Positions 16,077 to 27,279 of a stretch of 64,000 nucleotides of DNA are shown here, in pieces. The translations under genes and the position numbers were made by a program. The stretch is taken from the NCBI RefSeq assembly GCF_030283145.1, contig NZ_JASNWE010000004.1, forward strand, positions 861,704-925,703. Direction: 5' to 3'. Positions within the stretch are counted from its first letter, which is position 1; each line of letters starts with the position of its first letter. The notes beneath the pieces were generated by a model. It searched no databases and had not been told where the DNA came from. It saw only the letters and a list, made by a program, of their open reading frames with translations. This stretch comes from Actinomadura xylanilytica (GTDB taxonomy: Bacteria > Actinomycetota > Actinomycetes > Streptosporangiales > Streptosporangiaceae).

Positions 16077-17233
16077 GATCCCCCTCCGAAGACGTTCTGC
16101 CCGTTGATCCAGGTCGCATGCGCGCGGTGCCCCGGGCCGAGCCAGACCAGGTCGGCCGCGGCGCCCGGCGCGATCCGGCCGAGGTCGGGCCGGCCGATCA
16201 GGTCGGCGGGCACGCGGGTGGCGGCCTCGATCGCGGTCACCTGGTCGACGCCGATCCGGACCGCGTTGCCGACCGCGTCGTCCAGCCGCAGCCCCGACCC
16301 GGCGAGGGTGCCGTCGGCGCGCAGCGGCGGCCCCTCCGCCGGCATCGTGATCGGCTCGCCGCCCAGCTCGTAGCCGCCCGGCGGCATCCCCGCGGACGCG
16401 GCGGCGTCGGTGACGAGCACGACCCGTCCGGCGGCGGCGCGGAAGACCAGCTCGCAGACCGGCGCCGCGACATGGTGCAGGTCGACGATCAGGCCCGGGC
16501 TCAGCCGGGTGTCGACGAGCGCCTGCGCGGCGACCCCGGGGTCGCGGTGGTGCACGCCGGACTGCGCGTTGAAGATGTGGGTGACCTTGCGGGCCCCGGC
16601 GTCCGCCGCCGCCGCGACCTGCTCGGCGGTGGCGTCGCTGTGGCCGACGCTGACCAGTACGCCGTTCGCGGTGAGGGTGCGGATCGCGTCGAGCGCGCCG
16701 TCCCGCTCGGGGGCGAGGGTGACCAGCTTGACCAGCCCGGTCTCCAGCAGCGCGGCGATCGCGGCGGGCGTCGGGTCGGTCAGGTGCGCGGCGTTGTGCG
16801 CGCCCTTGCGCTTCTCCGCCAGGAACGGGCCCTCCAGGTGCACGCCGAGGACGCGCGACCCGGCGGGCAGGCCCGGCAGCAGGTCGCGGGCCCGGCGCAG
16901 CGCCTCGGCCTGGATCCGGACGGGAGCGGTGATGAAGGTGGGGAGGAACGAGGTCACGCCAGTCTCGGGCAGCCGGGACACGACCGTGTGCCAGCCGCGC
17001 GCGTCGGCGTCCACCATGTCGTGGCCGTAGTAGCCGTTCACCTGGAGGTCGACCAGGCCGGGCGCGAGCACGCCGTCCGGCAGGTCCACGTCCGGCCGCG
17101 CACCGGGATGGCCCTCGCCGACCTCGGCGATCAGGCCGTTCTCCACCCGGACGAAGCCCGGGCCCTGGAGCCGGGCGGGACCGCCCCCGGGCGAGGTGAT
17201 CAGGCTGTTCGCGGTGATCAGCAGTGAGGCCAT
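16073..17233 (-). CDS. nagA: N-acetylglucosamine-6-phosphate deacetylase
   Basis: NagA removes acetate from GlcNAc 6-phosphate, yielding glucosamine 6-phosphate. The product has 386 residues. Amidohydrolase landmarks are VLAPGLVDLQVNGYYGHD near 50-70, the metal-binding glutamate in LGVHLEGPFLAEKRKGAH, the first histidine region VSVGHSDATAEQ, THIFNAQSGVHHRDPG, and the catalytic aspartate in VLVTDAAASAGMPPG. A longer frame reaches 17317, but it would run through the DasR-type palindrome. The ATG at 17233 has GGAGGG ten bases upstream and begins the normal MASLLITANSLI N-terminus. It is first gene of a six-gene operon ending with ptsI, controlled by the palindrome at 17283-17308. Confidence 0.95.
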   Translation of the reverse strand: MASLLITANSLITSPGGGPARLQGPGFVRVENGLIAEVGEGHPGARPDVDLPDGVLAPGLVDLQVNGYYGHDMVDADARGWHTVVSRLPETGVTSFLPTFITAPVRIQAEALRRARDLLPGLPAGSRVLGVHLEGPFLAEKRKGAHNAAHLTDPTPAAIAALLETGLVKLVTLAPERDGALDAIRTLTANGVLVSVGHSDATAEQVAAAADAGARKVTHIFNAQSGVHHRDPGVAAQALVDTRLSPGLIVDLHHVAAPVCELVFRAAAGRVVLVTDAAASAGMPPGGYELGGEPITMPAEGPPLRADGTLAGSGLRLDDAVGNAVRIGVDQVTAIEAATRVPADLIGRPDLGRIAPGAAADLVWLGPGHRAHATWINGQNVFGGGS

Positions 17234-17282
17234 GGGACGCGCACCCTCCGTGACGCCGTATCCGCAGGTCGCCGGGTCGGCG

Positions 17283-17308
17283 ACTGGTCTAGTCCGGACT
17301 AGACCAGT
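17283..17308. promoter_or_regulatory. Extended double DasR operator (dre) upstream of nagA
   Basis: This is a perfect 26-bp palindrome. The 13-base arm ACTGGTCTAGTCC is followed directly by its reverse complement. It reads as two overlapping 16-bp dre sites (17283-17298 and 17293-17308). Each matches 13 of 16 bases of the dre ACTGGTCTAGACCAGT, and they are offset by 10 bp, one helical turn. It lies 50 bases upstream of the nagA start codon. In streptomycetes DasR represses nag and pts genes from such sites and is released by glucosamine or GlcNAc 6-phosphate. Confidence 0.88.
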
Positions 17309-17464
17309 CTGCACCATACTGCACCGAACAGGAAGAGCGAAGACGCGGGCCTTCCCGCCGGGACCCGATCCCGCCCGGACGGCCGCCGGACCCTCGTCCC
17401 GACCTGTGGGTCCCCCTGCTCCAGAGGCGGCCCAGCAGGCGATCCGGCGTTACTCACCTGTGCA

Positions 17465-17509
17465 TTGACACGCCTTCGACCCCTGTGGTCTAGTCCGGCC
17501 TAGACCAGT
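17465..17509 (+). promoter_or_regulatory. dasR promoter overlapped by a second double dre
   Basis: A perfect -35 TTGACA (17465-17470) is followed after 18 bases by TCTAGT (17489-17494, 4 of 6 matches to TATAAT). The -10 lies inside a second palindrome whose arms TGGTCTAG (17486-17493) and CTAGACCA (17500-17507) flank TCCGGC. The layout is the same as at the nagA element. Bound DasR would cover the -10 region, predicting negative autoregulation. Confidence 0.8.
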
Positions 17510-17566
17510 ACGCGCACGACGATCCGGACACTCCGGCACCGGCCCCGGGCCATCGAGGACATCCAC

Positions 17567-18307
17567 GTGACGACCATCGATCCGAACAGCCCCGTACCGA
17601 AGTACTTCCAGCTCCGTGCCATCCTGCTCGAACTGATCGAGAGCGCGGAACTGCCCGTCGACGCCCCGATCCCGTCCGAACGCGAGCTGTGCGCGCGGTA
17701 CGAGCTGTCCCGCATGACCGTCCGGCAGGGCGTCGACCAGCTCGTCACCGAGGGCCGGCTCTACCGGGTGCCGGGCAAGGGCACCTTCGTCGCCCGCCCC
17801 AAGATCGAGATGCCGCTGCGGCTGGTCTCCTTCACCGAGGACATGCTCAGCCGCGGGCTGCGGCCCGGCGCGGTCGACCTCGACCGGCGCACCGTCGCCG
17901 CCGACACCCGCCTCGCCCGCGTCTTCGAGGTCGAGCCGGGCACCGCGATCCACCTGGTCGAGCGGCTGCGCACCGCCGACGGCGAGCCGATGGCGCTCGA
18001 ACGCTCGCACATCCTGGCCTCGCTCGCCCCCGACCTGCTCGACCGGCGGCTCGCCGACCGCTCGCTGTACGGCGTACTGGAGGCCGTCTACGGGCTGGTG
18101 TTCGACGCCGGCGACCAGACCATCGACGCCGTCCTCGCCGACGCCGCCGACGCCCGGCACCTCCAGATCCCCCGCGGCAGCGCCGCGCTGCTGCTGCAAC
18201 GCCGCTCCTACACCAGCGGCATCTGCGCCGAACTGGGCGTGTCGACCTACCGGGCCGACCGCTACCAGATCCACACCGCCCTCGGCGACCCCCCGCCGCA
18301 CTCCTGA
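17567..18307 (+). CDS. dasR: GntR/HutC-family regulator, DasR-like
   Basis: This is a 246-residue repressor. The N-terminal GntR winged helix spans about 10-75 (YFQLRAILLELIESAELP, IPSERELCARYELSRMTVRQGVDQLV, RVPGKGTFVARP). The C-terminal UTRA effector domain (about 85-235) includes FEVEPGTAIHLVERLRTADGEPMALERSH. The start is the GTG before TTIDPNSPVPKYFQL. Its position between two strong dre-like palindromes, divergent from nagA, and beside the EIIC gene supports a DasR role. That means sensing aminosugar 6-phosphates and controlling uptake and breakdown. In Streptomyces DasR also controls development and antibiotic clusters; whether that applies here is unknown. Confidence 0.92.
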   Translation: MTTIDPNSPVPKYFQLRAILLELIESAELPVDAPIPSERELCARYELSRMTVRQGVDQLVTEGRLYRVPGKGTFVARPKIEMPLRLVSFTEDMLSRGLRPGAVDLDRRTVAADTRLARVFEVEPGTAIHLVERLRTADGEPMALERSHILASLAPDLLDRRLADRSLYGVLEAVYGLVFDAGDQTIDAVLADAADARHLQIPRGSAALLLQRRSYTSGICAELGVSTYRADRYQIHTALGDPPPHS

Positions 18308-18394
18308 CCGCCCGGAGCTCCGGCCGCTCCCGACCCTTCGGAGATCCCTCGACGCGCCCCCGACACCTTCGGTCACCGAGGAGGAACCCCCCAC

Positions 18395-19897
18395 ATGAGC
18401 TCGACCACCGCGACCGGTCCCGCCGCGCCGCGCCGCGGGTCCGCCGCCCTCGCCGTGCTCCAGCGCATCGGCCGCGCCCTCATGCTGCCGATCGCCGTCC
18501 TCCCCGCGGCCGGGCTGCTCCAGCGGCTGGGCCAGCCCGACGTGCTCGGCAACGCCCCCGGCGCGGACCACTGGATCAGCTTCTCCGGCGGCTCCTGGTA
18601 CCCCAGCGCCGACCAGGTCGCGCAGGTGTTCGGCGGAGCCGGCGGCGCGCTGTTCGACTGGATGCCGCTGCTGTTCGCGGTGGGTGTCGCGGTGGGGTTC
18701 GCCAAGAAGTCGGACGGCTCGACCGGGCTCGCCGCGGTGGTCGGCTACATGGTCTTCCACTACGTCAGCATGAACGTGTTCTTCATCCGGTTCGACGACG
18801 ACCTCAAGGCCAAGATCAGCAAGCGGCTCTTCGACCCGGCCCATCCCGGCACCCCCACCACCGTCCTGGACCTGGCCACGCAGAACCCCACCCGGGTCCT
18901 CGGCGGGATCGTGATCGGCATCGTCACCGCCCTGCTCTACCAGCGCTTCTACCGGATCAAGCTGCCCACCTGGCTGGCCTTCTTCGGGGGCCGCCGGTTC
19001 GTGCCGATCATCACCGCGGTCGCCTCGCTCGCGCTCGGCGTGGTCTTCGGCTTCGTCTGGCCGTTCCTCGGCACGTTGCTCACCGGCTTCGGCGGCTGGA
19101 TGGCCGACAACAGCACCGTCGGCGCCGGCGTCTACGGCGTGATCAACCGGCTGCTGCTGCCGCTCGGCCTGCACCACATCCCCAACAACGTGGTCTGGAC
19201 CCAGATCCCCGAGTGCACCGTGGGCGGCAAGAGCTACGCCGGCGACCTCAACTGCTATGCCAACGGCGCGGACGGCGCCGGCTGGTCGATGACCGGATTC
19301 TTCCCGGTCCTGATGTTCGCGCTGCCCGCCGCCGCGCTGGCCATCTGGCAGGCCGCGCCCAAGCACCGCCGTGCGGCCGTCGGCGGCATCATGCTGTCCG
19401 CCGCGCTCACCGCGTTCGTCACCGGCATCACCGAGCCGATCGAGTTCGCGTTCATCTTCGTCGCCCCCGTCCTGTTCGGCGTGCACGCGGTGCTGACCGG
19501 GATCTCGATGGCGGTCGCCGACGCGCTCGGGATGAAGCTCGGGTTCAGCTTCTCCGCCGGGGCCATCGACATGCTGATCAACGGGTCCCGGAGCAACACC
19601 AGGAACCTGGTGCCGCTGATCATCATGGGACTGGTCTACGCGGCGGTCTACTACCTGATGTTCAGCTTCCTGATCCGCAGGCTGAACATCCCCACCCCGG
19701 GCCGCGAACCCGATGGCGAGGAGTCGGTCGCCGCCGATCCCGTCACCGACCCGGAACTGGCCGCGGGCACGAAGGCCGGCGCCGAGACGAACGCCGAGAC
19801 CGGTGCCGAGACGGGCGCCGAATCCCGGAGCATGGCCGGCACCGCGAACAAACGCAACAATTCCACCGATCCGCAGGACACCCCGAGCACCGGTTAG
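18395..19897 (+). CDS. PTS EIIC permease, N-acetylglucosamine/glucose family
   Basis: This is an integral membrane transporter of 500 residues that would carry GlcNAc (possibly MurNAc or glucose) across the membrane while it is phosphorylated by EIIB. The glucose-superfamily EIIC features are clear: LQRIGRALMLPIAVLPAAGLLQRLGQ at the start, LLPLGLHHIPNNVVW in the middle, and the substrate-site signature ITEPIEFAFIFVAPVLFGVH near 347-366. Around ten membrane segments are visible. There is no fused EIIB. After about residue 435 the protein has a cytoplasmic tail rich in Glu/Thr/Gly/Ala with ETNAETGAETGAE repeats. GAGGAGGA lies before the ATG. It sits 87 bases after dasR with no dre of its own, so co-transcription with dasR is likely. 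Confidence 0.92.
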   Translation: MSSTTATGPAAPRRGSAALAVLQRIGRALMLPIAVLPAAGLLQRLGQPDVLGNAPGADHWISFSGGSWYPSADQVAQVFGGAGGALFDWMPLLFAVGVAVGFAKKSDGSTGLAAVVGYMVFHYVSMNVFFIRFDDDLKAKISKRLFDPAHPGTPTTVLDLATQNPTRVLGGIVIGIVTALLYQRFYRIKLPTWLAFFGGRRFVPIITAVASLALGVVFGFVWPFLGTLLTGFGGWMADNSTVGAGVYGVINRLLLPLGLHHIPNNVVWTQIPECTVGGKSYAGDLNCYANGADGAGWSMTGFFPVLMFALPAAALAIWQAAPKHRRAAVGGIMLSAALTAFVTGITEPIEFAFIFVAPVLFGVHAVLTGISMAVADALGMKLGFSFSAGAIDMLINGSRSNTRNLVPLIIMGLVYAAVYYLMFSFLIRRLNIPTPGREPDGEESVAADPVTDPELAAGTKAGAETNAETGAETGAESRSMAGTANKRNNSTDPQDTPSTG

Positions 19898-20089
19898 TGC
19901 CTGCCGATGACGCGTGAAAAATCGCACGCCGGGCCGGCGCATAGGAATGCGGTGTGACGTCGGGTATGTGTGCGGTGTGACGCCCAATTCGGCGCCGCTA
20001 AAGGGCGGGACAACGCAGAGCGCGCGTTACCGCTGCGTCCGCATCCGGTCCCCGGCGTATTTTCCCGGCCCTTCGCGCCTCCTGTTATC

Positions 20090-20113
20090 GGCGCCGCCGC
20101 CCACGGCGGCGCC
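20090..20113. terminator. 10-bp GC stem-loop between EIIC gene and next gene
   Basis: GGCGCCGCCG (20090-20099) pairs perfectly with CGGCGGCGCC (20104-20113) around the loop CCCA. It lies about 190 bases after the EIIC stop and 21 bases before the ATG at 20135. It may therefore be a terminator or a 5' leader structure. The rest of the spacer 19898-20134 is comparatively A/T-rich, with no recognised site. Confidence 0.5.
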
Positions 20114-20134
20114 GCCACGATGACTGGAGGCACC

Positions 20135-20713
20135 ATGCCCAAGCGCACGACGAACCCGGCCGTCCGGATCGTCCCCTACACCGGCCGGTCCCGGGCGTCC
20201 GCCCGGACCACGCAGGACCCGGCCCGGAGCCCGTACGCCGCCGCCCACGAGGCGCATGGGACGGACGGGGCGCTGGCGCTCAGCAGACCCACCGTCCCGG
20301 CCGCCCGCCGGCCCAACCCCTTGCGCCTCGTCCGGCCCGACGAACGGGCGGAGACCGACCTGCGCGCCGTCGCCGAGGCGACCGTACGGCTCGTCGCCGA
20401 GGTGCTCGCCGGGATGCGGACGCCGCACCACCTCGCCCACCAGGCCCTCCCGGAGGTCTGCCGCGGCCTCGCCGGGCACCGGGCTCCGACGGCCCTCGGA
20501 GCCCGGATCGCCCCGCCCCAGGTGCTGACCACCTGGCTCCAGGAACCCGCCCCCGGCAGCGCCGAGACGGGCGCGGTACTCGTCCTGGACGGCCGCGTCC
20601 AGGCGCTCGCCCTCAGGCTGGAGCACCGGCGCGGCCGATGGCGGTGCACCGCCGTCGAGACCAGCGGTCCCGCACACCGGCGGCGACCGGCGCTCCCCAC
20701 CGCGAGGCCGTGA
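20135..20713 (+). CDS. Rv3235-like conserved actinobacterial protein
   Basis: This is a 192-residue basic protein. The first 65 residues look disordered (MPKRTTNPAVRIVPYTGRS). A compact domain from about 70 contains DLRAVAEATVRLVAEVLAGMRTPHHLAHQALPEVCRGL and ends with a beta-rich part, AVLVLDGRVQALALRLEHRRGRWRCTAVE. This matches the Rv3235 family, which sits near secA in mycobacteria too. The start is the ATG with GGAGG five bases upstream. Function is unknown; the secA neighbourhood suggests, but does not show, a link to secretion or the envelope. Confidence 0.82.
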   Translation: MPKRTTNPAVRIVPYTGRSRASARTTQDPARSPYAAAHEAHGTDGALALSRPTVPAARRPNPLRLVRPDERAETDLRAVAEATVRLVAEVLAGMRTPHHLAHQALPEVCRGLAGHRAPTALGARIAPPQVLTTWLQEPAPGSAETGAVLVLDGRVQALALRLEHRRGRWRCTAVETSGPAHRRRPALPTARP

Positions 20714-20774
20714 CGGGAGCCCGGCCGGCGCGAGAGGGCGGCGGCGTGCCCCCGGTCGTCAGGCCGTGAACGCG

Positions 20775-20813
20775 GAAGCGGCCTCCCGGGAACCGATCCC
20801 GGGAGGCCGCTTC
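20775..20813. terminator. Perfect 16-bp stem-loop, bidirectional terminator of secA and the Rv3235-like gene
   Basis: GAAGCGGCCTCCCGGG (20775-20790) pairs with its exact complement at 20798-20813 across the seven-base loop AACCGAT. It lies between two convergent gene ends, 15 bases from the secA stop. Confidence 0.82.
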
Positions 20814-20828
20814 GGCCCGGCGTGCGCC

Positions 20829-23738
<2,910 letters not shown>

Positions 23739-23920
23739 TCTCGGAGGCTCCTTGCAGATCGTGGGTCACCGCTCCCGGCGGTACGCACACCACACGTACG
23801 ATGCCCATCGTAGGCGAGACCCAGAATGGTCTAGGTCACCCCGCAGCGCAATCCACTGCGCGCCTGTTTGACCGGCCGGATCCAGCGGAAGGTCTCCCAG
23901 TGCAGCCGCGAGGAGGCGTC

Positions 23921-24259
23921 ATGACCGAAGAATCGTACGGATCGCACGCCGGACGGCCCGGCTCCTGGCTCGCCGTCCTGATCATCTTCATCGGCTTCCT
24001 GCTCGGCGGGATCGCCCTGTGCATCGGCCCCCTGTGGATCGCGTTCTGGGTCGGGATCGCCGTGGTCGCCGTCGGCGTCCTGGTGAGCGGGCTGGTCCAC
24101 CTCTTCTCCGACATCGTCCTGGACGCGCCCAGGGTCATTCCGGAGATCGTCGACTATTCGCTGTTCGGCAGCCACACCACCAAGCGGCGTGGCGGCCTGA
24201 CCGGCGAGACCGCGCACAAGCCCATCGCGACCGACACGCAGGAGGCCCCGCACGGCTGA
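23921..24259 (+). CDS. Small two-helix membrane protein, HGxxPAAW-like
   Basis: This is a 112-residue product starting after GAGGAGG. A short polar start with HAGRPGSW is followed by two membrane segments (about 15-37 and 42-64) and a hydrophilic C-terminus. The His-Ala-Gly-Arg-Pro-Gly-Ser-Trp motif before the first helix resembles the actinobacterial HGxxPAAW small-membrane-protein family. That match is from memory and imperfect. Residues after 65 (SDIVLDAPRVIPEIVDYSLFG) are unusual for that family. It is divergent from secA. Function is unknown. Confidence 0.7.
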   Translation: MTEESYGSHAGRPGSWLAVLIIFIGFLLGGIALCIGPLWIAFWVGIAVVAVGVLVSGLVHLFSDIVLDAPRVIPEIVDYSLFGSHTTKRRGGLTGETAHKPIATDTQEAPHG

Positions 24260-24263
24260 GCCG

Positions 24264-25442
24264 TCACCCGGCGGCCCGGACCACGGCGGCCACCTGCGCC
24301 CCGTCCAGCCCGGGGTCGAGCCGCTCGACGCGCACGTCGTCGCACCCGACCCACCCGGCCGCCCGCCACAGCGCGGCGCCGAGGGCCGCCGCCGACGCCT
24401 CGGTCCGCGCCCGCGTCCGCGTCGCCGACGGCTCGAACGACACCTGCCGCGCGACCAGCGTCGTGCCCTCCCGCGCCGGGTCGACCCGGCCGAGCAGCCG
24501 CCCGCCCGACAGCAGCGGCATCGCGAAGTAGCCGTGGACCCGCTTGGCCTTGGGCACATACGCCTCGAGCCGGTGATCGAAGCCGAACACCCGCGACGTC
24601 CGGGCCCGGTCCCAGACCAGCGAGTCGAACGGTGACAGCAGCGTCGTCACGTGCCGCCCCCGGGCCGGCTCGGCGAGTGCGGCCGGATCGGCCCACGCGG
24701 CGTGCCGCCAGCCCTCCACCCGCACCGGGACCAGGCCCGTCGCCCCGATCACGGCGTCGACCTGCTCGGCCTTGACCCGGTAGTAGTCGGCCAGGTCGGC
24801 GCGGGTCGCCACCCCCAGCGCCCGCCCCGCCCGCGCCACCAGCGCCTCCAGGCACGCCTCGTCGTCGGGCTCCTGGTCGAGCAGGGGCGCCGGCACCGCA
24901 CGCTCGGCCAGGTCGTACACCCGCCGCCAGCCGACCCGCCGCGCGCACACGACCTCGCCGACGTCCAGCAGCCACTCGATGCCGATCTTGTGATCGCTCC
25001 AGTCCCACCAGTCGGCGCTCGCCTTCGCCCCGCCGAGCTCCTTGGTGGTGAGCGGCCCGTCGGCCCTCAGCCGCGCCAGGATCTCCTGGCAGACCCCCTC
25101 GGGCACCTTGTGCCACCGCCACCCGCGCCGCCGGAAGGCCCGCCGCCGGAACGCGAACAGCGGCCACTCGTCCATCGGCAGCACCGACGCCGCGTGCGCC
25201 CAGTACTCGAACGCGCCGCTCCCCCAGTAGGCCGCCTCCACCGCGTCGCGCCCGACTGCCCCGAGCCGTGCGTAGGGGACCAGCTCGTGCGAACGCGCCA
25301 GCACCGAGATCGTGTCGAGCTGGACGGCCCCCAGCCGCCTCAGCAGCCCCGTCACCCCGCCGGCGCCCCGCGCCCCCAGAAGCCCTTGTGCACGCAGCTG
25401 AAGCCGCCGCACCTCGTCCGCACTGAGCTCAGCCTCGATCAC
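24264..25442 (-). CDS. Winged-helix DNA glycosylase-like protein, YcaQ/AlkZ family
   Basis: This is a 392-residue soluble protein of the YcaQ family (formerly DUF1006), whose characterised members unhook interstrand DNA crosslinks. The catalytic-type QxD motif is present as GAVQLDTISVLARSHELV near 38-55. Three winged-helix-type regions and the conserved LSPFDSLVWDRARTSRVFGFDHRLEAYVPKAKRVHGYFAMPLL block near 270-312 support the call. QxD rather than QxQ places it nearer the generalist YcaQ than the AlkZ self-resistance type. There is no toxin biosynthesis gene nearby. The start is GTG. Its 3' end lies four bases from the small membrane gene's end. Confidence 0.85.
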   Translation of the reverse strand: MIEAELSADEVRRLQLRAQGLLGARGAGGVTGLLRRLGAVQLDTISVLARSHELVPYARLGAVGRDAVEAAYWGSGAFEYWAHAASVLPMDEWPLFAFRRRAFRRRGWRWHKVPEGVCQEILARLRADGPLTTKELGGAKASADWWDWSDHKIGIEWLLDVGEVVCARRVGWRRVYDLAERAVPAPLLDQEPDDEACLEALVARAGRALGVATRADLADYYRVKAEQVDAVIGATGLVPVRVEGWRHAAWADPAALAEPARGRHVTTLLSPFDSLVWDRARTSRVFGFDHRLEAYVPKAKRVHGYFAMPLLSGGRLLGRVDPAREGTTLVARQVSFEPSATRTRARTEASAAALGAALWRAAGWVGCDDVRVERLDPGLDGAQVAAVVRAAG

Positions 25443-25687
25443 GCCGCGATGCTACGACACGACACCGACAAAAGGGGATAGCCGGTAGCGGCGGAGCGGG
25501 AGGGGGCTCTCCAGGTGGACGGCGTGCGAGGCGATGAGCGAGGGAGACAAGGGGACGCTAAGGACGCCGGAGGTGCTCGGGCGATGCGCAAGGCAGCAGA
25601 GCGCGGGCCGGACGGCCTGGGCGGGCCCTGTGCGGACGGGGACGCCGTGGGCCTGGAGGGCGGCGGTGGGGTGGCTGACGGGGCGGG
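25443..25687. other. Noncoding spacer
   Basis: A GC-rich spacer lies between the response-regulator 3' end and the YcaQ-like start. No gene, promoter or strong inverted repeat is recognised. Confidence 0.4.
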
Positions 25688-26425
25688 TCAGGTGATCTCT
25701 AGGAGTTTCTCGCGGACCGCATAGACGACCGCCTCCATCCGGGAGTGGAGCTGGAGCTTCTCCAGGATGTTGCGGACGTGGTTCTTGACCGTGTTCTCGG
25801 AGATGAAGAGCTCGCGGGCGATCTCGCGGTTGCCGAGGCCGCGGGCGACCAGGCGGAGGACTTCCATCTCGCGTTCGGTGAGGCGGGGCGCGGGGACCTG
25901 CTGGGTGCGCTCCTCGCTGCGCTTGGCCAGGGAGGCGAACTCGGTGATGAGCTTGGACGCCATCGAGGGGCTGATCAGCGACTGGCCGCCGTGCACCGCG
26001 CGGACCGCCTGCGGGACCTCGTCGATGGAGATCTCCTTGAGCAGGTAGCCGCTGGCCCCGGCCTTGATCGCCTCGAAGAGGTCCTCCTCCTCGTCGCTGA
26101 TGGTCAGCATCACGATCTTGGCGCTGGGGGCGGCGTCCTTGATGGCGGTGCAGGCCTCGATGCCGCTGCGGCGGGGCATCCGGATGTCCATCAGAACCAC
26201 GTCGGGCAGCAGGTCGCCGGCCATCTCGACCGCCTCGTGGCCGTCGCCGCCCTCGCCGATGACCTCGATGTCGGTCTCGCCCTGGAGGACCATCTCCAGG
26301 CCGCGGCGGAAGAGCGCGTGGTCGTCGACGATCAGTACCCGGATGGGGTCGGCCGCGCCGGCCTCGGTCGCGTCGGCCTGACGGGGTACCGCCGCGGCGC
26401 CGCGAGCCTCGGGATTCTCGCTCAC
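25688..26425 (-). CDS. Orphan NarL/LuxR-family response regulator
   Basis: This is a 245-residue regulator. A 28-residue flexible start is followed by a receiver domain (VLIVDDHALFRRG; phospho-acceptor Asp in VVLMDIRMPRRSG; conserved Lys in YLLKEISIDEVP). A LuxR-type helix-turn-helix near 182-240 contains LTEREMEVLRLVARGLGNREIARELFISENTVKNHVRNIL. No sensor kinase adjoins it. An orphan regulator at this position between secA and hpf is a conserved feature of many actinomycetes. Separate transcription from hpf is suggested by the strong hairpin at 26518-26558. Confidence 0.92.
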   Translation of the reverse strand: MSENPEARGAAAVPRQADATEAGAADPIRVLIVDDHALFRRGLEMVLQGETDIEVIGEGGDGHEAVEMAGDLLPDVVLMDIRMPRRSGIEACTAIKDAAPSAKIVMLTISDEEEDLFEAIKAGASGYLLKEISIDEVPQAVRAVHGGQSLISPSMASKLITEFASLAKRSEERTQQVPAPRLTEREMEVLRLVARGLGNREIARELFISENTVKNHVRNILEKLQLHSRMEAVVYAVREKLLEIT

Positions 26426-26517
26426 CTGAGTCGCGGCGTGGAGGAGACGCCGCTTCCCCCCTTCACTGTCAGTGATCTGGGTCTGCCGGAGGGTCCGGGC
26501 CCGGCCCGGAGACAGCC

Positions 26518-26558
26518 GCCGTGGTCGCGGTGGCCCCTCGGGCCACCGCGACCACGGC
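26518..26558. terminator. Perfect 19-bp stem-loop downstream of hpf
   Basis: GCCGTGGTCGCGGTGGCCC (26518-26536) pairs with its exact complement at 26540-26558 around the loop CTC. It lies 65 bases past the hpf stop and before the response-regulator start, both on the minus strand. It is a likely hpf terminator. Confidence 0.8.
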
Positions 26559-26622
26559 CTTGCTGGTAACGCCTTTCTAGATCATGACACGCTCTGGGCG
26601 GTGACGTGACGCAAGTACCACA

Positions 26623-27279
26623 TCACTCTTCGACAAGACGGATGACGCCGTAGTCCCAGCCTCGCCGGCGGTAGACGACCGAGGGGTGGCCGTCGGCCTT
26701 GTCACGGAAGAGGAAGAAGTCGTGGCCGACCAGTTCCATCTCGAAGAGGGCCTGCTCGATGCCCATCGGCTCGGCCTTGTGGTACTTCTCGCGGACGACG
26801 ACGGGGCCGTCGCCCTCCATCGGGATCGGGATCAGCTGCTCGTCCGCGGCCGGCATCGGATCGTAACGGCCGGTGCCCGCGGGTTCGGCGGCCCGGCCCG
26901 CGTCCGCGGGCACGGTCTCCAGGGGCTCGGGGAGCGGTTCCGCCGCGGCCGGCCTGGCCCGCGATCTGCCGCCATGGTGCGCCTTGCGCCGGTCGCCGTC
27001 GCGGCGCAGCCGGGACTCCAGCTTGTCGAGCGCCAGGTCGAGCGCTCCGTAGCGGTCGTCGGCGGCGGCCTCGGCCCGGATCACCGGGCCGCGCGACTGG
27101 ATGGTCAGCTCGACCCGCTCACGCTGGTCGGCCAGCTTCGGATTGCGTTCCTCAGAGACCTCCACATCGACGCGGATGACCTTCTGGTTGAGCCGTTCGA
27201 TCTTGGCCAGTTTGGCATCGACGTGCCGTCGGAACCTGTCGTTGACGTCGGTGTGCCGGCCCCTCACGGTGATGTCCAC
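26623..27279 (-). CDS. hpf: Ribosome hibernation-promoting factor, long form
   Basis: Long HPF binds the 30S decoding region and dimerises ribosomes into inactive 100S particles in stationary phase or stress. The product has 218 residues. The N-terminal S30AE domain spans about 1-100 (VDITVRGRHTDVNDRFRRHVDAKLAKIERLN, RAEAAADDRYGALDLALDKLE). A Pro/Ala-rich linker follows, and the C-terminal dimerisation domain runs from about 155 (VVREKYHKAEPMGIEQALFEMELVGHDFFLFRD, VVYRRRGWDYGVIRL). The GTG at 27279 is preferred over an in-frame ATG at 27351 because a G-rich Shine-Dalgarno precedes it and the conserved domain begins there. Confidence 0.93.
   Translation of the reverse strand: MDITVRGRHTDVNDRFRRHVDAKLAKIERLNQKVIRVDVEVSEERNPKLADQRERVELTIQSRGPVIRAEAAADDRYGALDLALDKLESRLRRDGDRRKAHHGGRSRARPAAAEPLPEPLETVPADAGRAAEPAGTGRYDPMPAADEQLIPIPMEGDGPVVVREKYHKAEPMGIEQALFEMELVGHDFFLFRDKADGHPSVVYRRRGWDYGVIRLVEE

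Noticed and set aside
17234..17317. 28-residue extension of NagA
   Set aside because: It would encode through the perfect DasR-type palindrome and has no relation to the NagA family start; the ATG at 17233 has a good Shine-Dalgarno.
24264..25442. AlkZ-type self-resistance glycosylase indicating a hidden genotoxin cluster
   Set aside because: The protein has QxD, not QxQ, and no biosynthetic genes adjoin it, so a general repair role is more likely.
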